Source: Anaerolineae bacterium
Lineage (GTDB): Bacteria > Chloroflexota > Anaerolineae > Epilineales > JAHCIE01
Length of the DNA: 6,114 bases
Direction: 5' to 3'
Assembly (NCBI GenBank): GCA_026129385.1
Contig: JAHCIE010000207.1
Location: forward strand, 1 to 6,114
The notes beneath the pieces were generated by a model. It was given only the letters and a program-made list of their open reading frames with translations, was not told the DNA's origin and did no database searches. This document shows positions 1 to 6,011 of the stretch, one piece after another; the stretch's first letter is position 1, and each line of letters starts with the position of its first letter. Position numbers and translations under genes: made by a program.

Positions 1-18
1 CGAACAATCCATCACCCC

Positions 19-47
19 TTGACAGCACGCATGTTCTAGGTTATACT
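19..47 (+). promoter_or_regulatory. Sigma-70 promoter of the primase gene
   Basis: A perfect -35 box TTGACA (19-24) and a -10 box TATACT (42-47) are separated by exactly 17 bp, so transcription should start near position 54. The message would then carry an untranslated leader of about 100 nt before the ATG at 158. The leader shows only a weak hairpin (arms 62-68 and 76-83, one bulged G at 79). This is the clearest plus-strand promoter in the window. Confidence 0.8.
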
Positions 48-50
48 AGA
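35..50. promoter_or_regulatory. Palindrome over the -10 box, possible operator
   Basis: TCTAG (35-39) and CTAGA (46-50) form an inverted repeat with a 6-bp spacer, centred exactly inside the -10 box of the primase promoter. A repressor binding here would block RNA polymerase. Five-base arms are short and chance occurrence is possible, so this is a suggestion only. Confidence 0.3.
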
Positions 51-157
51 CTCAGTAAGGTGCGCAGGGTTCTTGCCTGGCGCGCCTCCTTGGGGCATAC
101 AACCGCATACCATCGCCACCGACGCTACCCATCACCTTATTGCAGCGGAGGGACACC

Positions 158-1237
158 ATGCTCAAGCCATTGGCTCGCATTGCCGAGGCCGACCTGGCCG
201 CGTATCGCGCTCGCTTTGTCAACCGCGACGACGTCTTCGGTCGTCAGTGGGACGACGGCGGCGGGTGGGTGCGCATACCGGCTCCCCTGATCGACGACAT
301 CCTGCGCGCCCACCTGCGCGGCTTCGTGACCATTGGCTACTACGGCCCAGATCACGATGGCCGCACTCGCTGGGCCTGCGTCGACTTCGACACCGACGAC
401 GGCGAGGACCGCGGCCGCCGCCTCCAGCGCTGGCTCGCCGAGCGCGACGTGCCCGCCCTGGTGGAGCGTAGCGCGGGTGGCCGCTGCCACCTGTGGCTGT
501 TCTTTGCCGCCCCGACAGCCGCCGCGCCCATTCGCCGCGCCCTGCACGGTATTGTCACCGAGATGGGCTGGCCGCCGGAGCCGGGCGTCGTCGAGATTTT
601 CCCCAAGCACGACAGCATCGACGCCGACGGGTTCGGCTCCCTGATTCGGGGGCCGCTAGGGCGGCATCGACGCGCAGGGGGAGCAATCTTCCCTGTAGTC
701 CGCTACGACGCCGCGACGGGCCGCTACCACAGCGGCGGCCTGCCCGTCCTGCTAGCGACGCCGACCGTTGACCTGGCGCAGCTACTCGCGGCGGCCCCGC
801 GTTCCGTCACCGTTGCCCTGGCGTTCGAGACTCCGCGCCCAGCTCCCACCCGCCGCGACGACCCGCTGCCCGTCTCGCCGGTTACCCGCGCCATCTACGA
901 GCGCCTCAGCGTGCGGCAACTGCTGGCCGAGAAGGGCATCGCTGTCAACGCGGCCGGTAAGGCGCGCTGCCCGTTCCACGACGACCATCACCCCTCGTTG
1001 CAGGATTACGGGACGCGCTTCCACTGCTTCGGGTGTGGCGCGCACGGCGACGTCATCACCCTGTACCAGCTGCTCCACCGCCTGCCCGAACGCTGGCGCG
1101 CCCGCCATGCCCTGTGTGACCAGTTGGGCATCGACCCCGACGACCCCGGCCGCCCCGGTCGCCGTGACGACGCCCTCGTCCGTCGTGGCCCGCGCGTCGT
1201 GCAACTCTCGTTCTGGCGTGAGTTGAAGGGGGCGTGA
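158..1237 (+). CDS. AEP-superfamily primase (TOTE-type) with C-terminal CHC2 zinc finger
   Basis: This 359-residue protein probably makes nucleic-acid primers or extends DNA. The N-terminal two-thirds resembles the archaeo-eukaryotic primase domain of TOTE conflict systems. Motif I is CVDFDTDD (residues 74-81, with D76 and D78 as likely metal ligands). Motif II is SAGGRCHLWLFF (105-116, H111). A third conserved block runs from IFPKHD (147-152) to GFGSLIRGPLGRH (158-170). Residues 265-305 form a DnaG-like CHC2 zinc finger with C271, H274, C290 and C293. In DnaG this finger is N-terminal and recognises the template; here it follows the polymerase core. I chose ATG 158 because GGAGGG (147-152) lies 5 nt upstream; an in-frame TTG at 140 lacks such a site. 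No helicase or nuclease domain is fused or adjacent on the right, so partners, if any, lie left of the window. Mobile-element or defence origin is inference. Confidence 0.85.
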   Translation: MLKPLARIAEADLAAYRARFVNRDDVFGRQWDDGGGWVRIPAPLIDDILRAHLRGFVTIGYYGPDHDGRTRWACVDFDTDDGEDRGRRLQRWLAERDVPALVERSAGGRCHLWLFFAAPTAAAPIRRALHGIVTEMGWPPEPGVVEIFPKHDSIDADGFGSLIRGPLGRHRRAGGAIFPVVRYDAATGRYHSGGLPVLLATPTVDLAQLLAAAPRSVTVALAFETPRPAPTRRDDPLPVSPVTRAIYERLSVRQLLAEKGIAVNAAGKARCPFHDDHHPSLQDYGTRFHCFGCGAHGDVITLYQLLHRLPERWRARHALCDQLGIDPDDPGRPGRRDDALVRRGPRVVQLSFWRELKGA

Positions 1238-1252
1238 AGCGGACGAAGGGCG

Positions 1253-1298
1253 AAAGACGAAGGACCAACGGGATTTACCCATTGGTCCTTCGTCTTTT
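1253..1298. terminator. Bidirectional hairpin between convergent genes
   Basis: A perfect 16-bp stem (1253-1268 pairing with 1282-1297) encloses a 13-nt loop, in which GGG (1270-1272) can further pair with CCC (1278-1280). The stem extends outward by four more pairs if G-U is allowed. It sits between the stop of the plus-strand primase and the stop of the minus-strand DUF2630-like gene. The T-run is short (TTTT at 1295-1298 on the plus strand, TTT on the minus), so termination may be only moderately efficient or assisted. The sequence GACGAAGG occurs at 1242-1249 and again in the stem at 1256-1263. Confidence 0.75.
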
Positions 1299-1314
1299 GT
1301 CGTCGGTCGTGCCC

Positions 1315-1554
1315 TTACAGCCCCGGTCGTTCGCCCTCGCCCGGCGGGGCGGCGCGGTGGCGGGCCGCCAACTCGACGCGGCGGTCCTGCCACAGCTGCT
1401 CCAACTCGCGGGTGATCTCCTCGACTCGGCGGCGCTCAATCGCGCCCAGGTTGCCCTTGCGGAAAATGGCCTGCCGCTCGTTGGCGAGGCGGTTGATCTT
1501 CTCCATGAGGAGCGCGTCGGCGCTGTTGTCGCTCTTCCTGCTATCGCCAGCCAT
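1315..1554 (-). CDS. Small charged helical protein, DUF2630-like
   Basis: This 79-residue protein of unknown function is rich in Arg, Glu and Leu. Residues about 18-66 look like two amphipathic helices forming a hairpin or coiled coil, with the pattern INRLANERQ then RRVEEITRELEQLWQDRR. Size and pattern resemble the DUF2630 family of Actinomycetota and Chloroflexota, whose role is not established; the assignment is from memory of the family and is tentative. There is no signal peptide or membrane segment. The ATG at 1554 is preferred because GGAGG lies 5 nt upstream of it; an in-frame GTG at 1566 would add four residues but would place the Shine-Dalgarno sequence inside the coding region. The tail (AAPPGEGERPGL) is probably disordered. 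It has its own promoter and converges on the primase gene. Confidence 0.7.
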   Translation of the reverse strand: MAGDSRKSDNSADALLMEKINRLANERQAIFRKGNLGAIERRRVEEITRELEQLWQDRRVELAARHRAAPPGEGERPGL

Positions 1555-1586
1555 GACTGCCTCCACTTGCTATAACTTGCAGCCTA

Positions 1587-1616
1587 AGTATACACCTGAC
1601 TGGCTCTCGCTGCCAA
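1587..1616 (-). promoter_or_regulatory. Probable promoter of the DUF2630-like gene
   Basis: Read on the minus strand, TTGGCA (1616-1611) and TATACT (1592-1587) are spaced by 18 bp. Transcription would begin near 1580, about 25 nt before the ATG at 1554, and the GGAGG site fits inside that leader. The -10 matches consensus at five of six bases and the -35 at four or five. The promoter occupies most of the short gap after the TPL stop codon. Confidence 0.6.
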
Positions 1617-1638
1617 AAGCGACTTGCACGCCGATCGG

Positions 1639-3051
1639 CTACAGTCGCTCGAAACGGGCCTGGAAGAAGCGCAGATACTTTGGTTCGTACACCATGCGCA
1701 GGCCGCGCGTCGTCTCCCGCGCATCGTAGACGGCCTTGACCGACTCAGCAACCACGTCCATATGGGCCTGAGTGTAGACACGGCGCGGGATGGTCAGCCG
1801 CGTCAGTTCCAGCTTCGGGCGGTAGTGATCGCCCGTCTTGGGGTCGCGGCCCGCGCTGACGATGCCGCGCTCCATAGAGCGGATGCCCGAGTCCAGGTAC
1901 AGCTCGGCGGCCAGGGTCTGCGATGGGAACTCATCCTGCGGGAGGTGGGGGTAAATGCGCCTGGCGTCCAGGAAGATGGCGTGGCCACCGACGGGTTGCA
2001 CGATAGGGATGCCCCAGTCGGTGAGCAGCTCGCCCAGGTAACGCACCTGGCCGATGCGGGCGCGCACGTGCTCGTCCTGCACCGACTCGGCGATGCCGAT
2101 TGCCATCGCCTCCATGTCGCGCCCGGCCAGGCCGCCATAGGTGTGCAGCCCCTCGTAGATAACTACCAGGTTGCGCAATTCCTCGAACAGGTCGAAGTCG
2201 CGCACGGCCAGCCAGCCGCCGATGTTGACCAGCGAGTCTTTCTTGGCGCTGATCCACGCCCCGTCGGTGTAGTCGCAAAATTCGCGCAGAATCGCCGCGA
2301 TGGACTTGTCGGCGTAGCCCGGCTCACGCTCCTGGATAAAGAAGGCGTTCTCCACCATGCGTGTCGCGTCCAGGTAAATCTTGACGCCGTAGCGGTCGGT
2401 CAGGGCGCGCAGTTCGCGCACGTTCTGCATGCTCACCGGCTGCCCGCCCGCCATGTTGACCGTGCCCGCCAGGGACACGTAGGGGACCTTATCCGCGCCG
2501 ACGCGCTGAATGACCGCCTCGACCTTACCCAGGTCCACGTTGCCCTTGAAGGGGTGCAGGCTGGTCGGGTCGTGGGCCTCGTCGATGATGACATCGACGA
2601 AGCTGCCGCCCGCCAGTTCCTGGTGCAGGCGCGTCGTGGTGAAGTACATGTTGCCGGGGATGACGTCACCCTGTTTGATGACCGCCTGGCTCAGCAGATG
2701 CTCCGCACCGCGTCCCTGGTGGGTGGGCACGAGGTACTGGTAGCCGTAGGTGGTCTGGACCGCCTCCTCCAGGTGATAGAAGTTGCGGCTACCCGCGTAG
2801 GCCTCATCGCCGAGCATCATGCCCGCCCACTGACGGTCGCTCATGGCGTTGGTGCCACTATCGGTAAGCAGGTCGATGTACACGTCGTCGGAGGGCAGCA
2901 GGAACGTGTTGTAGCCCGCCGCGGCCAGGGCGCGGGCGCGGTCCTCGCGGGTGATGACCCGCAGCGGCTCGACCATCTTGATCTTCCACGGCTCCGCCCA
3001 CGAGCGGCGGCCGAACTGCTGGCCCATCGTTTGGGGCGCGGGAATTGTCAT
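1639..3051 (-). CDS. tpl: Tyrosine phenol-lyase (beta-tyrosinase)
   Basis: This 470-residue PLP enzyme of the beta-eliminating lyase family cleaves L-tyrosine to phenol, pyruvate and ammonia in the cytoplasm, and the reaction is reversible. From residue 45 on it aligns with the Citrobacter freundii enzyme (456 residues) at a constant offset of 14, with no net insertion or deletion. The PLP lysine is K271 (SAKKD, equal to K257). Y85, R114, N199, D228, R231 and R418 match Y71, R100, N185, D214, R217 and R404. Phenol-lyase rather than tryptophanase is indicated by T138 in MYFTTTR (equal to T124), R395 in SMERG (equal to R381) and FF at 462-463; tryptophanase has DTT and VEIG in the first two places. 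The N-terminus is about 14 residues longer than in Citrobacter. The start ATG at 3051 has AAAGGA about 9 nt upstream. It lies 31 bp downstream of the Lrp/AsnC gene and is probably co-transcribed with it. Confidence 0.95.
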   Translation of the reverse strand: MTIPAPQTMGQQFGRRSWAEPWKIKMVEPLRVITREDRARALAAAGYNTFLLPSDDVYIDLLTDSGTNAMSDRQWAGMMLGDEAYAGSRNFYHLEEAVQTTYGYQYLVPTHQGRGAEHLLSQAVIKQGDVIPGNMYFTTTRLHQELAGGSFVDVIIDEAHDPTSLHPFKGNVDLGKVEAVIQRVGADKVPYVSLAGTVNMAGGQPVSMQNVRELRALTDRYGVKIYLDATRMVENAFFIQEREPGYADKSIAAILREFCDYTDGAWISAKKDSLVNIGGWLAVRDFDLFEELRNLVVIYEGLHTYGGLAGRDMEAMAIGIAESVQDEHVRARIGQVRYLGELLTDWGIPIVQPVGGHAIFLDARRIYPHLPQDEFPSQTLAAELYLDSGIRSMERGIVSAGRDPKTGDHYRPKLELTRLTIPRRVYTQAHMDVVAESVKAVYDARETTRGLRMVYEPKYLRFFQARFERL

Positions 3052-3082
3052 CGTCGGTGTCCTTTCCGTCGGCAGTGGCGGT

Positions 3083-3556
3083 CTATTCTTCGGGGGGCGA
3101 CAGGGGAACGGCGGTGGTGGCCTTGACCTCGTTGAGCACGACGCTGGTGCGGATGCGGGCGATACCCTTGAGGGGTGTCAGCCGATGCACCACGAAGCGC
3201 TCCAGGTCGCGGCGATTGCGCAGCACGACCTTGAGCAGGTAGTCATGCTCGCCCGTCAGGTGGTGGCACTCCAGCACCTCGGGCATGGCCTGGATGGCGA
3301 GGCGAAAGCGCTCAACGTTGTCCGGCTGGTGCAGCTCCAGGTTGACCTCGATGAAGCACAGCAGGTCGAAGCCGAGGCGGTCGCGGTCGAGGAGGGCCGC
3401 GTAGCCGCGGATGTACCCCTCCTCCTCCAGACGGCGCAGGCGAGCGTGGGTCGCGGGCGGCGACAGGCTCACCCGCCGCGCCAGGTCCACGTTGCTCATG
3501 CGCCCGTCCGCCTGCAAGGCGGCCAGCAGCTCGCGGTCGATGTCGTCCAATGGCAT
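3083..3556 (-). CDS. Lrp/AsnC-family transcriptional regulator
   Basis: This 157-residue protein has normal length for the family. Residues 3-50 form the winged helix-turn-helix (LDDIDRELLAALQADGR, then a recognition helix around SPPATHARLRRLEEEGYI at 32-49). Residues 65-142 are the RAM ligand-binding and oligomerisation domain, including the typical GEHDYLL segment (102-108). Family members bind DNA as dimers to octamers and respond to amino acids. Because the next gene is tyrosine phenol-lyase, the likely ligand is tyrosine or a related aromatic compound; this is inference. The start at 3556 is the only in-frame ATG that gives the complete domain. It has no clear Shine-Dalgarno sequence, consistent with a leaderless message from the promoter at 3565-3593. 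The repeats upstream suggest autoregulation. Confidence 0.95.
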   Translation of the reverse strand: MPLDDIDRELLAALQADGRMSNVDLARRVSLSPPATHARLRRLEEEGYIRGYAALLDRDRLGFDLLCFIEVNLELHQPDNVERFRLAIQAMPEVLECHHLTGEHDYLLKVVLRNRRDLERFVVHRLTPLKGIARIRTSVVLNEVKATTAVPLSPPEE

Positions 3557-3564
3557 ATGCGACT

Positions 3565-3593
3565 CTTATATCACAACTTTAGCATATTGTCAA
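3565..3593 (-). promoter_or_regulatory. Sigma-70 promoter of the lrp-tpl operon, near-leaderless
   Basis: On the minus strand a perfect TTGACA (3593-3588) is followed after 17 bp by TATAAG (3570-3565). A start site about 7 nt beyond the -10 falls at 3557-3559, at or within 3 nt of the regulator's ATG (3556-3554). The message would therefore have essentially no 5' leader, and no convincing ribosome binding site is visible. Confidence 0.75.
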
Positions 3594-3594
3594 C

Positions 3595-3630
3595 GTATAT
3601 TCGGCAATACATCGTATATACCGAATATAC
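3595..3630. promoter_or_regulatory. Candidate Lrp-type operator (inverted repeat)
   Basis: GTATATTCGG (3595-3604) and CCGAATATAC (3621-3630) are perfect 10-bp arms separated by 16 bp, lying immediately upstream of the -35 box of the lrp-tpl promoter. The half-site GTATAT recurs at 3614-3619, 19 bp from the first, and its complement ATATAC occurs at 3616-3621 and 3625-3630. Phased AT-rich half-sites beside a self-encoded regulator are typical of Lrp/AsnC targets. The placement would fit activation, or repression by wrapping. Confidence 0.65.
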
Positions 3631-3733
3631 TTATTACATGGGCTATTTCAGCAGTATGAGATTCGCAGACAGAGGGTGGGGGCTGCGCGGGCAGTGAATT
3701 TCGTTCGGGAGGGTCACGATACTTTTGACGCGC

Positions 3734-4480
3734 CTACTGGGTGGCCTGCTCGTTGAGAAACCGCGCCACATCCGCCGCCATTGCCGCCAGCAGCGCCTCG
3801 CCCTTGGCGGCCGTGGCGCGCGTCGGGTCGCCGATGACACCCGACGGAGCCAGTCGCCCGATGCCGCCCGCCTGGCGCAACAATGGCCCCGCCTCGCGCA
3901 CGACGCTGCTCGCCGCCATCCACGGCTCCACCTCGGCGGCCAGACGGTCGACACGCACGAACGATGGGTCAATCGCCAGAACCATCGACGTCTCATGCTC
4001 GTTGGCATGCGATCCGGCGCTGCTTTCGAGAACATGGTCCGCGCTGTGGCCCAGGTCGAGGATATTCGCCAGAGCCACCGGGATACCGCGCTCGACCAGG
4101 TTGTTGGCGGCGATGGTCAGCGGCGCAGTGGTGCTGACACCCGTGTTGAGAATGAGGAAGCGCTGCGCGCCGTTACGCGCCAGAGACTCGACCACCTGCT
4201 CGACCGTCTCGCGAAAGGTGTCGGCACGCAACGTCGTGCTGCCAGGGAAATGAACAAAGGCAGGGTAGTAGCCAAATGTCAGCGTCGGCAAGACGATGAT
4301 GTCCGCCTGCTCGGCGATGCGGCGCGCCAGGTCTGCGGCCAGCAGGCTGTCGGTGTTGAGGGGCAGATGGGGGCCATGCTCTTTCAGAGCGGCGCCGATG
4401 GGCAGCAGTAGCCACGGTATGCGGCGGAATGCAGCCTCCGCTTCGGGCCACGTCAACCGTTCTAGAACCAGCGATGCCAT
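3734..4480 (-). CDS. Creatininase-family hydrolase (divergent branch)
   Basis: This 248-residue protein belongs to the creatininase/creatinine amidohydrolase fold (metal-dependent amidohydrolases including creatininase, MftE and an archaeal riboflavin-pathway enzyme). Diagnostic segments are LPIGAALKEHGPHLPLNTD (26-44), FVHFPGSTTL (75-84) and GSHANEHETS (156-165). Likely metal or catalytic residues are E34, H35, D44, H158 and E161/E163. Two family features differ. The usual G-x-x-E-Q-H-G spacing is one residue longer here (GAALKEHG). The HGGN or HYEN loop that supplies a metal ligand reads NTGVSTT (112-118). The substrate cannot be named; true creatininase activity is doubtful. ATG 4480 is chosen because it overlaps the upstream stop codon by one base (TGATG), implying translational coupling to polyphosphate glucokinase. 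No clear terminator follows it in 3661-3733. Confidence 0.85.
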   Translation of the reverse strand: MASLVLERLTWPEAEAAFRRIPWLLLPIGAALKEHGPHLPLNTDSLLAADLARRIAEQADIIVLPTLTFGYYPAFVHFPGSTTLRADTFRETVEQVVESLARNGAQRFLILNTGVSTTAPLTIAANNLVERGIPVALANILDLGHSADHVLESSAGSHANEHETSMVLAIDPSFVRVDRLAAEVEPWMAASSVVREAGPLLRQAGGIGRLAPSGVIGDPTRATAAKGEALLAAMAADVARFLNEQATQ

Positions 4481-5226
4481 CAGGCCGTCTCGACGCGCTC
4501 GGTGGCGGCGAGGGCCGCGCCGATGATGCCCGCGTCGTTGTAGAGTTGGGCCGGAACGATGCGGGTGCGGGTCTTGAGGTAGGGGAAGAACCTGGCATGG
4601 TCCTTGCTGATGCCGCCGCCGAGGATCATCAAGTCGGGGGAGAACAGCATCTCTAGATGCTCCAGCACGCGGTTGACCCGCCGCGCCCACTGCTTCCACG
4701 ACAGGTCTTGCTCGGTGCGCACCGACGACGCCGCGCGGTCCTCAGCGTCGCGGCCGCCGATTTCCAGGTGGCCCAGCTCGGTGTTGGGCACGAGCACGCC
4801 GTCCGTGAACAGCGCGCTACCGATGCCCGTGCCGAAGGTGAGCAGCAGAACGACGCCTTTCTCGCCCCGCCCCGCCCCGTAGCGCATCTCGGCCATGCCC
4901 GCCGCATCGGCGTCGTTGAGCACCGTCACCGGCAGCCCCGTCGCCTGGCGGAATAGCTCCTCGGCGTGCGCCCCGATCCACGCCTTGTCCACATTGGCCG
5001 CGCTCAGCGTCACCCCATGCTGGACGACGGACGGGAAGGTCACGCCGATCGGCCCCTGCCAGTCGAAGCCCTTGACCATGCGCCCGACGACCTCCGCTAC
5101 CGCCTGGGGCGTGGACGGCTGGGGCGTGGCGGTGCGCTGACGCGGCACGGCCAGCGCACCCTTCTCCAGATCCACCGGCGCGCCCTTGATGCCCGACCCG
5201 CCAATGTCGATACCCATGACTTGCAT
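4480..5226 (-). CDS. ppgK: Polyphosphate glucokinase (ROK family)
   Basis: This 248-residue cytoplasmic kinase phosphorylates glucose to glucose-6-phosphate using inorganic polyphosphate, and often ATP as well. It follows the Mycobacterium tuberculosis enzyme closely. Matching segments are the phosphate loop GIDIGGSGIKG (5-15), AANVDKAWIG (76-85), LNDADAAG (103-110, D105 the likely catalytic base), LLTFGTGIGSA (128-138), ELGHLEIGG (150-158) and LGGGISK (202-208). As in other members of this subfamily, the cysteine-rich zinc motif of typical ROK sugar kinases is absent. The start is ATG 5226 with GGAGGG 6 nt upstream; reading further upstream would add an arginine-rich stretch unlike the family. 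It is the first gene of a two-gene operon with the creatininase-family hydrolase. Confidence 0.95.
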   Translation of the reverse strand: MQVMGIDIGGSGIKGAPVDLEKGALAVPRQRTATPQPSTPQAVAEVVGRMVKGFDWQGPIGVTFPSVVQHGVTLSAANVDKAWIGAHAEELFRQATGLPVTVLNDADAAGMAEMRYGAGRGEKGVVLLLTFGTGIGSALFTDGVLVPNTELGHLEIGGRDAEDRAASSVRTEQDLSWKQWARRVNRVLEHLEMLFSPDLMILGGGISKDHARFFPYLKTRTRIVPAQLYNDAGIIGAALAATERVETA

Positions 5227-5262
5227 GCCGTACCCTCCTGTGCGCCGTCGTGTCGCAGGCGT

Positions 5263-5291
5263 ATGGTACACACGCCGGGCCAGCAAGGCAA
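5263..5291 (-). promoter_or_regulatory. Possible promoter of ppgK
   Basis: On the minus strand TTGCCT (5291-5286) and TACCAT (5268-5263) are 17 bp apart, placing a start near 5256 and a 30-nt leader that contains the GGAGGG site. Both boxes match consensus at only four of six positions, but no better candidate is visible between the lysE-family stop and ppgK. Confidence 0.4.
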
Positions 5292-5314
5292 GCGCGGCGC
5301 GCAAGGGCCGCCTC

Positions 5315-5346
5315 GACCTGACAGGTTTCTGAAAACCTGTCAGGTC
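5315..5346. repeat. Perfect 14-bp hairpin, extragenic palindrome or terminator
   Basis: GACCTGACAGGTTT (5315-5328) pairs perfectly with its complement at 5333-5346 across the 4-nt loop CTGA. It lies 22 bp past the stop codon of the LysE-family gene and upstream of ppgK. Neither strand has a T-run after the stem, so it is not a standard Rho-independent terminator. It could be a dispersed palindromic repeat or stabilise the 3' end of the exporter mRNA. Confidence 0.6.
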
Positions 5347-5368
5347 TGCCTCTTCTAGCCTGCCTGAT

Positions 5369-5989
5369 TCACCGCAGCAGCAGGCTACCCAGGGCGACGA
5401 CGCCGAAGGCGACGATAATACCCCCCGCGATGCGGTTCACCCAGCGCAGCCCGGCCGGCGTCAGCCGCCCGCGAAACAGGCTGACGCCGCCGCTCAGCAG
5501 CAGCCACCACGCCGCCGACCCCAGAAACACCCCCACCACCAGCGCCAACGTCGCCCCCGCGCCGCCGTCGAAGCTCGCCAGCCCCAGGCCCGCGAAGATG
5601 ACGGCGAAGGACAGGATGGTGGCCGGGTTGGTGAGCGTCAGGAACAGGGTCGAGCTATACGCCCCCAGCAGCCCGCGCCCGCCCGCCTCGGCGGCCTTGT
5701 CAGCGGGCTGCGCCAGGAAAGTGCGCACCCCCAGGTACACCAGGAAGATGCCGCCCACCAGGCGTAGCCACACCTGCTGGCTGACCATCAGCCCGGCCAC
5801 CGCCGTCAGTCCGAAGGCGGCAATCGCACCGTACATGAAGTCGGCCGTCGCCGCGCCCAGCCCCGACACGAAGCCCACCCGGCGGCCCTCGGCCAGGCTG
5901 CGGCGGATGACCAGCACGCCGATGGGGCCGACGGGCGCGGCGATGGAGAAGCCCAACACCAGACCGCGTAGCAGGGGACCTAGCTCCAT
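5369..5989 (-). CDS. LysE/RhtB-family amino-acid exporter
   Basis: This 206-residue inner-membrane protein has the size of LysE-family translocators, which export amino acids or small metabolites using the proton-motive force. The family signature is present at the N-terminus: GFSIAAPVGPIGVLVIRRSL (13-32) followed by GFVSGLGAATADFMYG (39-54). The conserved TLTNPATILSF occurs at 118-128. About six hydrophobic segments are seen, near 5-27, 40-62, 68-91, 110-134, 146-168 and 186-205. The substrate cannot be read from sequence. ATG 5989 is chosen because GGAGG (5999-5995) lies 5 nt upstream and the signature starts soon after; an earlier in-frame start at 6061 would translate the terminator hairpin. 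Expression is probably controlled by the attenuator in the leader. Confidence 0.93.
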   Translation of the reverse strand: MELGPLLRGLVLGFSIAAPVGPIGVLVIRRSLAEGRRVGFVSGLGAATADFMYGAIAAFGLTAVAGLMVSQQVWLRLVGGIFLVYLGVRTFLAQPADKAAEAGGRGLLGAYSSTLFLTLTNPATILSFAVIFAGLGLASFDGGAGATLALVVGVFLGSAAWWLLLSGGVSLFRGRLTPAGLRWVNRIAGGIIVAFGVVALGSLLLR

Positions 5990-6011
5990 CCCAGCCTCCC
6001 AGGTGATATGG

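Noticed and set aside
140..157. TTG start giving six extra residues on the primase.
   Set aside because: GGAGGG at 147-152 lies inside this extension and is ideally placed for ATG 158.
1624..3126. A 500-codon open frame on the plus strand.
   Set aside because: It lies antisense to tyrosine phenol-lyase, whose protein is conserved throughout. The plus-strand translation has no recognisable domain and is a by-product of GC-rich codon bias.
2951..3697. A 248-codon plus-strand frame opposite the regulator.
   Set aside because: It is antisense to the complete Lrp/AsnC gene and runs through its promoter and operator; the translation shows no family features.
3661..3733. Terminator for the ppgK-creatininase operon.
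   Set aside because: Only a 4-bp CTGC/GCAG hairpin with no T-tract is visible; transcription could read through into lrp-tpl.
5227..5304. An N-terminal extension of ppgK from 5304.
   Set aside because: The extension is arginine-rich and unlike the family, and GGAGGG is 6 nt before ATG 5226.
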